Below are positions 27,501 through 39,500 of a stretch of 64,000 nucleotides of DNA, in pieces. The DNA is from Mesaphorura yosii (taxonomy: Eukaryota > Arthropoda > Collembola > Poduromorpha > Tullbergiidae). Both the position numbers and the translations under genes were made by a program. The DNA lies in contig WIXG01000248.1 in assembly GCA_009869945.1 (NCBI GenBank), positions 1 to 64,000 on the forward strand, written 5' to 3'. Under the pieces are notes generated by a model that did not search any database, had not been told where the DNA came from, and worked only from the letters and a program-made list of their open reading frames with translations. Numbering within the stretch: the stretch's first letter is position 1; every line of letters begins with the position of its first letter.

Positions 27501-30500
27501 ATTTTACTTTGCATCCAAAATTACTGCATTATTTCATCTTTTCATTTGCTGCATATAATCCTGACCGGCCGTCCTAACATTTCTTCATTTTGCTGCTATT
27601 ATATTCATGAAGGAAAGTTGGGTGGTCGACGACTCGCCGCCGTCAACTCAGCTGTTATTGCGTAGACACAGACGGGACGGGACATATTTTTTTTAGAAAA
27701 ACTCGCAGTAACGCAGCAAGAGGGAAAGTGTGAAATGAGAAATCTTGACGCTGGATTGTCATCATCTTTTTGTCTCGCATTGCTGTTTGCTGTATGACGA
27801 TTGCCGCCGCTGCTGCACAGCTGTATTGCGATTCTCATTGAAAATTTAATCATGAATTCTTTCATCTTGTTTTGATGTTGTCTTTGACGACTGCTATTCC
27901 ACACTGTGCTCCGTACATATGTAAAGATTAATAATAATACTAAAAACTGGCTGTTGCTGCTGCAAACCGAGAGAAAAATAGGTATGCATGCCTCGTCAGG
28001 AACATTAGATTATTTTATGTCGCTCGTCGCCGTATTTTGATTACAAAGTGAGCCAGACAAAGAAGATCTTAATACTGCCTACTGCCCATCCACGCAAACA
28101 CACGCACGCATACGCAAGTCACTAATCATCCATCTCTTTTCACCCTTCTCGGGTTACATCTCAATTTCAAAGAAAGCGCGAGAATGAGCGTACACTGGCC
28201 GTATTACAAAAATTTTAATATTGAACATGAAAAATAGTTGGTATTATTCACTCTCGAAGTTTTACCACTTTTCAAGTGAGCGAGTATGCCGTCTCGTCTC
28301 GTGCGCAACGCATCACGCACAACACACAACGCATGCCTGGCTTCACCATGCATAAGAACCAGCATAAGCGCGGCGTTAGCGTTATTATTTTTATTATTTG
28401 CACTGGAGCACTGAAGTACTTTTCCTTTGATCAACTTTTTTGTTTTTCATTTCTCCGTCTGCGATTCGCGCGATGAGATATGGTTCACTGCTCGACTATT
28501 CGACTGCAAAATGACGACCAAAGCAAAACTTCGTTGTGTGCTCTTGCAAACTTTTTTTTTGTGCGTACTTTATTTCTCAAAATGAAATATAAACCCCAAA
28601 TAGTTGGCGCTCTGCTTTTCTCTTTTCCGACGCATTCTTTTGCGTGATGAGTCGTGATATTGTGTTTTCATTATCATCAATTTTCCAATCTCATTTTTCT
28701 GGGGCGGGATCTTCTGTCGTGTGGAAAAACTCCGAGTCGGAATACAAATGAGTGCAAAAATGCCTTCATGCCTGGGTGCATATTCGTGAGGATTCTCTAA
28801 CCACGTCGAGACGTCCTCCATACTTGAAAGAGAAAGTTCTTATGTATCATTTCCAAACGTTTCTTGAGAAATGTTGATATTTTTCTCAACTCACGGACAA
28901 ATTCTTGGAAATTAACATGAAAAGTTCAATTCAGTGGTCATCGTTTAGGGGACCGAAGACTATGTCCCAATACAGTCTGATTTGTCCAATTTCAAGCATC
29001 ACGCAGTTATCTGATGCAGTGATGCTGGTACCATGTTAAAAGAGATTCCATTTCCGAGAGCGATGCACTCGTATTTCTGACATTAATATTGACTGGCAAA
29101 TGTAATGGAAATGAACGTGTGGCTCATCAAGCAGGCAGTTCATGGATTCCTGCCTTGCTTCATTGTCAAATTACGCATTACTGATGAACATTATTATCCC
29201 ATCCTCCCATTCCACATTCACAACAGAAGAGAGAGAGTATGCTGGTTGGAAACTTGTGTGGGCACTTCATAATTTGAATGCTCAAAATCAACAATAAAAT
29301 CCAATGCAGAATGCGGATTGTCCTTTTGTGCACGGGTTGACTGAATTGTTCAATTGTTTGCATTATGTGAGGACGACAAAGTTTGATCTATTGCATTGGA
29401 TTAATTCGGCTGCACCCGGCGCCCACAAATTATAGTCTAACATCTGTACATCATCGACGAGAAAATTTGAAAATGTCTCTTCTTGTCATGCTTAACGGTA
29501 TACACGTGATGTCATTCCTGGTTCGAGTTTGAGTTTGGGGACGAAATTTGGCAGATCAAGTCAAAGCAATCAACTTCGGAATGCTTGGTTGTATTCTAAA
29601 AATGCACGCACATATTGACAGTTCATCCGTTCGCCGAACAAATGAGCTCCCGCAAGAATACCGAATGCATCGCTTCATTTCTTTGTGCACGCGAAAGATT
29701 ACATGCAAATGTTGTGTTTGAATATTTTTTGTTTCGTATTCGCACTGCTCGACTCACCCACACCAAGAATGGCAATGCAATAAAGTATATTGAAAACCTA
29801 AAGAAAGTATTGGCGAAAGAGCGAGCGAGGAGTGCGCGAAGAAAGGTGAGGTGAATATTTACACAGGAAAAAAGAAAGACCCACATCCCACACGAACAAA
29901 GAAAGGAACATGACCCAGTAAATAAGAAGCGCGGATAATGTCTTGTACATCTGCATTTGAAAGGTTATCCGAGTTATCCTGCGCCTCGCCGCAGTCAGTT
30001 GGACGCAGCAAGGCGTTCATATTTTTCTTTGCATAAAAATTTGCCCAAGTTTAGAATTTTCACTTTCTATGTAGAAATTGGGATGTGTGTCATGTACGCG
30101 TCCACGTTCTCGCATCTCTGTTGGATTCGATATGCAATAGCAATACTGGCTGATGTCGAGGCCAGAATACGTGCGACTCATGCACTTGTATTGAATATTG
30201 AATTATACATGGAAAAATGCGGTGAGGAAGAAATGTCGAAAATACATAAAATAAGTAAATTGAGTCGGAGTTCATGCTGCACTGTATCGCATATCGGATT
30301 TTGGGTTACGAACTACGATCGCACATCTTCACGCGCCACACAGGACAGGAATTCTTGGATACGTTGATCGGTAACATTTGAAATTCTGATCCAAACAGAT
30401 CAAGTCAATTTGCAGTTGAAATATATTTATGCATTGTAATACGTACACACGTAGGCGAAGGCATTTCAATGCTGCTGCTTCTCGTGTGTTCAGTTGATAG

Positions 30501-33500
30501 TACGAGCCTGGCGCGGTGCTTGCGCCAGGAAGGTGAAAGTGAAATTGTATTAATACTCGGGATTTAGTATTCCTGCGGCATTGCCCTTTTATAGATGTCG
30601 ACTTATGACTTTATCAGTCAAGAATGTTCCTTTGCTGCCAGCTTCCGTATATGTGTATGCGTATGCGTGTAGCGTGTGCTTTTGATGAAAAATATTGGCG
30701 TACACGTCGAACAGTTTATCCTTTGTAAATGGACGGCTCGACTCCGCCGCTCAAACTGGTGCATATCAATTGCGTTCCTATGTATTGAGTAAACGCAAGG
30801 CCTTTGCCTTGCTGGTTGGCTTGGCGCCGTGCCATAAGGGAATTATTCTATCCTACGCGTCGAGAGACTTAAAAACGACACTTTCCAAAATGCAAACGCG
30901 TACGTCGCTCCGGTTTAATCAAATTGTACTGATCCTCTTTTGTTTCGTTTTACAGAACCAGTAACCGAAGTAGTTGGCGGTCCAGACCTGTTCATCGATC
31001 GTGGGAGTACAATCAACCTGACCTGTACTGTCAAATACTCACCCGAGCCACCTACCTATATCATTTGGAATCATAATAATGCTGTAAGTGCCTATTCATT
31101 TAAATTTGCGCTAATTCAGTAATTACATTACGAAGTAGTCGCTAATATACCACTGCCAAGCACAAGCCATTGAGATCTATAAACATACGCGCGGTTTGGA
31201 TTAGGTGCTAGAAGGTAATAACAATTCAAAGGCAATTGCTGTAAAATATGTACGGTCATAATCCTGACTTTCTAATTCAAGCTTGTATGCGTGTGTAGCG
31301 TGAGTATTTATAATGCAGACGACAATGAAGCCAGCCACTTTGTGTTTAACCTGCCCTTGTGTGAATTGCTTTGCTGTTGCTCATCGCATATTCTCCTGTT
31401 GGCGGTTTGTATTTATGATTACAATCAAACCTGTCATTTGTGCAAGAATTATGCAATACTATTTTTAGGAGCGTCATAATAACTAGCTGCTATCTACTAG
31501 TCTCGGTGTCGGCCAAAATTGTATGCGTGTTGCGTAACACGCGGCGCTGGAAGTGAAACTGTGAATTGTGTTTTCACGATGTGGTATGGTGTGTCGAGCG
31601 TTGCGTACTGGGCTATTGTACGTGTGCCTTGTCCGGACGAAATCCATTTGCATAATAAATATGGAAGGTGATTCCAACACAACGTTAGAACACAGCGCTA
31701 TACACAGGAGTAACTGGATTAAAAGAGTAAATAAATAAACTTGTTAGTTGTTATATGCCAAGCATGGCTGCTTTATATCCTCATTGAATATTCTAAGCAC
31801 TGAATTTTGTTTATGACTATTTTTCGGTAATAACCACCAACACCACCACGCAAAGCAGAAGCTACGCATGTAGCTGTAGATTTGGGCTTGCTAAGCAGAT
31901 TTGTAGTGAAACATTTTGTTTTTGCGAGCTGTTTGGCAAATATAAACCACGAAGGGCATAATTACCTCCAGCACTTTATGCACACTTCATATGAGCTATA
32001 AATGTCTGGTGGACATTACACACGGCATTTGTAGCATGAATTATTCCCAGCATTATTACCACCACATAACTCTCACGTTCCCACTGCTTAATTATTTTAC
32101 AATGGCTGGCTAGTATTTGTCCTAATTGCTGTGCCCCACAAGCCCACGGTTTAACGGCTGTTCATCCGTCTCCCAATGAACCGTACGAAGGAGGCTGATC
32201 TTTTTACGACACACCAAATTTCTCGTTCCGTTAGTCGTTCGTTTAATTGTCCATTCGTAATCCCCTCCAGTGGCAGTCCCGGGCCATATAAAGTTTTGCT
32301 GTGCCCGTTGTTTGCACGCAATTCATTGCCAAGTCCGTGTCTTCTTTCTCTGCTAATTGTCCTCGTGCATATATTTTAAAAGATCTAGGGATATAAACTT
32401 TTACTTCTGGGAGAGTTTAACCTGCTTTCCAGCCACTGTTTGTCGCTTGTTGTGTCATAAATTTTATCTGCCTTTACGAGTCTGAGACAAATGTGTCTTA
32501 CTTTGTGCCATACCATGTCGTAGTGTGCAATGTACGTCTTTATTCAAATGCGATTAGTAAAATAATGGCAATTAATAGCACTGCAATATTATTACACCTA
32601 AGAACCTAAGGCGGCACAGGCAGAAATACACTTTGACCTCATCTTGTGACATGACCACTTCAGCAGCCGACGTCGCCTGTTATGAGTTCCGCCGAGCCAA
32701 GCGAGAAACGTAACCCGGTTGTTTCGCGGCCGCTTGAGGCGGCGCTGGCGGGCGTGACGCAGGGCAAAAATAAACACATAAATTCTACTTGAGCACCTCG
32801 CCACGCCATTCTGTATCAGCAGCCCGCGCCCGCAGTCACAGTATTTAGCCCAGTCACAGAGTGTGGAAAAAGTAAACTAGACACTCGGTCGACGCGGCAG
32901 CGCGGCGGAATGAATAAACTTTCCAAAGGCCCATATATTTGTTAAGGAGATGCGTAAGGACACAAGTGGGACATTTAAATAATGGTACAGGAAGCTGTAA
33001 TGCCACACACTGTACAAATGCAACGCGAGTGAGCCTGACTGTGCTAGAGTTTCAAGTGGCAAAATAAACCATTGAGAAAGCAGCAGGAGAAGGAGACGAG
33101 TGCGCCGCCATACCGAGTGTGATGTGCTCGTAGCTAGGTCGTCGAGTAAAGAGAGCAGAAAGACACGAGAAACTTTTTTTTAATTCAAGCGTTTAATTTA
33201 AGGTGACATAAACGTTAAAAGAAGCATAAAACTCGGGTTGAAAGCTGAGGATTTGAGAGTGCGCGCATTTTACGTCAGAATAAGAACGAATGTGTGCGTT
33301 GCGAAATTTCAAGTTCTTCGAAGCATTGGTTCGATGCCGAAAGTGACGCCGTTGGCCGATTCTGAATGAGCCTTTGGTGAAATTTGAAAAGTCTCCTTGC
33401 TAATGTGAATTTATTTCATGCGAACAAATTGAAAGTCGCAAGTTTATTATGAATTATACGAACAATCCAAGGATCGAATACAGATAGCGAATTCGCCAGT

Positions 33501-36500
33501 AGATTGTAAAGGTCAGGCAAATTGGAACTGCCTGTTTTTGCAATTCCAATAATTTCTGTACTTCTTTTATAAATTCATGCGATTTAGACATTCGCCTGGC
33601 CACAGGCACCAGCACGGCCCGAAACTTTTTAACAAAATAACTTTTCGATGAAATATTACGGTCGTAAATGTGCACGAAGAATAAAACTAAACCGCAGCGA
33701 GGCAAGTTACATCCACTTAGTATCGCATTGTGCTCACACAAGTAGCCGACTGCGTACGAAATTTGGATGTTTCTTTTATTGTAAAGCCCTGCTTCTTTGT
33801 GGGATTTAGGATGTCATATTGTATTTTCCAGATATTAAGGTGAACGTAATAAGGGGCTGTAGATAAATATATATTTCGTTGTCATCAAATATATGTGGAT
33901 TACGCCAATGGCCTCATTTCGACTCTGTCTCGGTATTTCGCATTTCGGCAGTGTTCACTTCAGTTGTTCGGTATTTCGCACGAAAATGGCTACAACGATA
34001 ACGGTAGAGTGAATACATTAGCCTGCAAGCAGTGTAGCAGTAAAAAGTTAAAAGGAAAATCCTCCTTCAGCTCGAGCGACTGATGACGGGTGGAGACCGA
34101 CCAGAAAGCCGCCTGCCTGAGTCCCAACCAAGCCTCTGAAAAGAAAATCCAAACGAAAGTCAGTGCAGAACAGAAAAGAAAGTGGAATCAGATTTTAGAA
34201 TTCGATTTGGAATAACCAGAAAAAGTAGGGTAAAGTATTTGAGCAGTATTAGCGATGTAATACTATACAACTTGGCTGGGCCGTGAAGTGAAGAAATGAA
34301 TGGGATAAAGATTTAAAGCTGGGAAAGGACTATAAAACCTTCAAGGAAAGTCAATACGCATTTTACGCGCGTGCATTGGAATTCATTTGAATGAACTCGT
34401 TTATCTTTACTTTACGCACCACACGACGCATGGCTTCGCGTGACTGAAGGTAAATGTTGACAAAATGCTGCCGCCAAGAAATGTCGCGAAGTAATTCGCC
34501 GTTCGCGTATTTTTATTTGTGACATTTACTCGGGAATATTAGCAAAAATAAGAATTTCTTACTATTGATCCCTTATACGGAGAGGCAATAATGTGTGCCC
34601 ACTATAGGCAATAATGCATATTATTCTATTGTAGGGCAGAAAATAATAGTTATGACGGCAATAACATTAGATTCGTGGTCCACTCGCCCGTGCAGCACGT
34701 TCCATTCGTGCTCGCCTTTGCAACTTTCTCCATCGAAAGTCGAATAGACGCGGTAGTCTCGGCCCTTGGTTTAATTTTGTGCAAATTCGACTTGAATGGC
34801 TGGACTTTTGTCGGTCATTCTCATTGCCTGGCCTGCCAGCATACACTGAAGGCTGAATTCAGCCATCGTTCACCTTCACGTCCACGTCCGAACCATTAAT
34901 ACTATTAACGGCCGCATTCAAGCGACTTGCGAGCACCAACTCGCCGAAAGAGAAGAGACAAAAAGAGCAGCGCAGAATAGTTCAACAACTTTAAATGAAA
35001 AGGGAAATGAATTGCTCTGAATTGAAGAGCACTTTCCTCTTGACATAACTAGACTAGACATCGCGTGGCAGGCAGGCGGCATGAAGATGTGCTCGTGGAG
35101 AGCTCTCTGCTTTGATTTCAAGTCCGTGGCCCAGCACAGTCCAGCAAAGCAAAGCAGTCACTGAGCTGGAACCATTTTGATATTTTGAACCACGTCCACA
35201 CTCTCCACTCCACACCGAGCTGAGTGCACTGAAGCTACGGCCGGCATGATGGATAGGTCAGATGTAACGAAATTACTTTTTGCACGCATTCTAGAATCTC
35301 CCGAATTCGACTCGACGCGAATTCTTTCACTGGAATAAATGCCCGGCATGGTATTTGCGTTGACGGAATTCGCTTTCTATTTAAGCACGGATTTCACTTC
35401 GCGAACGGTGGTAGAACGAGTTGATGCGAGCGCGAGTGAATAAAGACCGGTCATTATCAGCGAAAGCTTTGTCTTTCGACATTCAACTGTCCATCTACAC
35501 TCGGCCTTCATTACTATCCGACCAGAAGCGAGAATGAGAATAGAAAATGGCAGTGGCTTGACCGAGTGCTACAATTTCATGTCAATCTCCAATTTTTTGC
35601 TCCTTCATTTCAGTTGCTCTTCTCCGCGTAGTTTACACATGGCGATGGTGATGGTATGGCACTCCAACTCGTACTCACCCTCGCTCTTTTCATCAGTTCT
35701 GAATTGTTTTCCTATATAAACTCTACGTCCGTCCACATTTGTCTGTCGATGTCCATTTCCCTTTCGAGCTGTTGACTTTTTAATGGTCTGACGGTGTGGT
35801 CGGGTTTGTTAATGGGAGTGTAAAAGAATTGCTTGACTACGAGGGAAAAACGCTTGACATGATCGAGTACCGCAGTTTCATGTGACATGTTGGTGTTTTG
35901 CAGTAGTTAAACGCAAAGCTTATAGAACGGAATAATTCGCAAAGTGCTGTGCGAATTTTCGCTTTGCAAAATGTTTACAGTTTCAGTTCGCTGCTTCCTC
36001 TCCGGACGCATTTTGCCTGAGATACATTGTCTTGTCGATGTCAATGTGTATTAACAATGTGATTTATGGGCAGCTAAATGAGAGTACTCGAGAAACTTTA
36101 ATCACGAAATGAATGAAATCCCAAACACGCAGCTTTGGGAATTCCACTGGTCTACTTTCTGGTTTGCCTGAGCAACCAAGCAGTGACGAGCCTTCGAATC
36201 TGACAGCGTATTGATCGCGTAGTAGGAAATTTTATCCGATTCTAATTCTAATGGCTATCTCATCAAATCGGACAACCGGAACATGCTTTGTCAGTAATTA
36301 CCTCCAACCGTGGAACCCGGATATGCTTTTGCAATTGTGAGTATTTTTCCACTTTTCTTGCATTAGAATGAAATACATCGCGCAAAGAGTACGGGCAGGG
36401 ATTTGCGAAAAAATTAGGGCAAGGTTCGTAACTTACTGTGCATGTCATGTTTTCTCTGATTGCGAAAACGCGTAACACGAAATCAAATAATTCAGCTGAT

Positions 36501-39500
36501 CCGTATCAAGAACCTAAGGAATGAGAGTTCACATCAAGCCAGCCAAGCTAAGATATGCTTGCTACACGGTACAAAAATGGAATCGCTAAAAAAATGAACT
36601 CAAACTCACTCAGCTCCAGCCTGCGGCTCTAATGTCCTAATTTATTATTCTTGTGCTTAATTCTTGAGAGTGTTACGTTTCACATGTTTGCCATAAAATT
36701 CCAAAGGTACGGGCTTAATGACTACAATATTTTCTAGCATGTATTTTGCTAATCTGATTAACCTCTACGACACAACTTGGACTGGTTGTGACTGACTGTG
36801 ACATGACGTTTCAGACTTTGCCTTGCACGACAATGGCATTATACTATAATGCAATATGCTTTCTCAGACTACAAGTGACACATTTTTACAACTTAAAGTT
36901 GTTGTGGACACAGCGACCAGAATTATTGGTGTAGGTCTAACTCATAATTTATAGTCTTTGTAATCACAGAATTGGTCACTAGTTACCAATTCTGTGTTTG
37001 TAATCACTCCGGATCATAGGCAAATTTTTGCAATTTGCTCATTTTTGACAGTTTCATAAACTTTTTACCAAACTGCAAAAATCAAAATTAATAATAGCAT
37101 AAAGAAACTTTTGCGTTTGCTTTCTCGGACTCGTTCTAATTCTCAATCTGTAAGAAAAACTTGCACGATGCTGAGTCAAATTTTAGGCAGGAGTTATGGC
37201 ATGCTATGATATGTCGCCATCGCCGTCGCCAGCAAGGGCATAGTACAAAGAAAGTCAATACTTCATTGAGCTCGCCGTGAGGAAAGTCAAAGGTGAGGGC
37301 CAATAGAAAGAAGAATCGGAAGTTTTCAAGAGTTTTCTTTTCTCGTCTACTACAGAGCACTATCGACTTGTGAATGTGGAGCATAAACGTTTCGGCATAT
37401 GTAAAGTAGTAAACTTTACTTTTTCTATGACATAGTAATCAGAAGACGAAGGTAGACAATAAAAAGGTTGAAATCAGAGTCAGAGTCATGCCATTAGCAA
37501 ATGGAGCTCTGAGCAGGAGCCCAGCGAAAAAAGTCAAGGAGAAATAGAGTAGAATAAATATAATGTAGGTTTATTCATTGAACTGTTCAAACAATTCATT
37601 TTCATTCGCTTCTTCTCTTCCCGTACTTTCTCCGCGTATTTGACTAGACCAAACTTTCTTCCTTTAGTTTTACATACTGCTTGCTATTATTACTTTATTT
37701 GTCTATTCATAAGGCTGACAAAAGTTGAGCCTGAACTTTTGCTCGAATAGCAACGGCTTCTTCCTGCTCCTTCCTTCTGCGGGTTCGACGAGGTTCCGGA
37801 AAGAAAATACAAACTTTTGGAACTGAACAAATAATGGGCGACTTGAGTACAGAATTTTTCTGCGTGTGTTTCGCGATTTCTTCGCATGTTCTCCACGTGT
37901 ATAATAAACTGTTTATTCAATCAACATCAAGACAGTTTGATGATTTCTCGAGTTACATTCCACGTAAAACGTAAACGAATAACAAATAGCAAATTCGTAA
38001 ACAAAATTTTGCTGAAAACGGTCGATCAAAAGTACAATAACTGGAATTCGCGACTCAGGGAAAATGTAAATGTAATTAGCGAAACTAACTTTAAATTACT
38101 AAAGATTTTAATTGCATTGGTTAATTTCTTGAAAAAATGTATTTACGGGTTTCCAAGGGAGTAAACAAGCCCATTGACCCAAAAACTGCAATAGAAAGCC
38201 TATTACTATGCTAGAAATCCACCTGTAGCTCGATCATTCGATAAATTCCTTAAGCCTCCAATGCGACTGAATGACAAAAAGGTTCGAGGGATAATACCAG
38301 GTATATTTTTGGGCATCAAAGCAAATTACAAATTGTGGAACACTTGGTAAACATTTTCGCTTCCCAACCTCAGATGCCATTATACTAAGGCAAATAAATG
38401 TTTATTTTCGGATTACAGGAACGCAAGATTACTCATGAATGAACCTAGAATTAAATTTCACCACTGCTCCACACGTACTAGGTGTACTTGCATGTTTGCA
38501 GACTCTCTGACGCAAAGCGCCACGGATTCTCAGAAAGCGTGGCCTCCCATCTTACACATTGAGTAGATTGTATGTATTTGCACGTAATTTAATCCGCACG
38601 GTGAAAACCAGAAAGATTTCCCTGCGGAGTTTCGCCGAATATAAATAGAGCTCTGAGAAAGAAAAAGCAACATGGCAGTTCGAGAGATCGAGCAACTAGA
38701 TTAAAGTTTGTTTCGTATAATTAATTCGCTCCTCAGGAGTTGGGCTCTTCATTGCCGAAACGCTGCACTCGCGTGGTTTGTCTTATAGGACAGTACAGAA
38801 GTTTAAACGAATGATCACTTGATCATTCCACACGTCCATAGTTTATAATGAAACAGCGACCAATAGCATGGGACTCCATTCGAGAGCATGCCTGATTTGA
38901 TTCACTGAAGAATCAATATTCAATTCAATATGTGGATCAGAACGATTCGTACTGCTGTTCATTTGTTTCTACACAACGGGCACGGTTTAAAATGCACAAT
39001 CGGTCCCGAATAAATCCTGCCCCAGTTTCCCACAATCGCTTAACAGCTTGGCTGACTCAATGCAAGCAAGCAGTCCTTGCTTTGTTAGTCTTCTTTAGTC
39101 GTGCCGAGTATAATCATAATAGTAATATTTTGAATCACCTAAAGTTTTTACATTTTCCTCCCATATTTAAACCGACCAACTTTATCCAGGAGCCCAGGCT
39201 CAAGCTTGAACAGAGCAATCAGCTTGATGACATTGCACTGTGCCTTGCTTGTGTCTGCCGGTTTGGCGGAGAAACTTTGAATTTGTGTTGTTCTGGCGTC
39301 TGGCTGCTTGTGGTTTTCGTTGTCGTCTCGTCGTGCATGTGTTCGTGCCGTTCTTGCTGGCATGTGCGTTCCAAACGAAAGTATCAACTTTTTATGACTT
39401 TACAACGCGTCTTTCTTCTTGCCCGCATTATTTTAAAGACGTGGACCACAACCACAGTCAGCGCAGCGGCAAAGTATTTTCATTTCATTTATAATGATAG

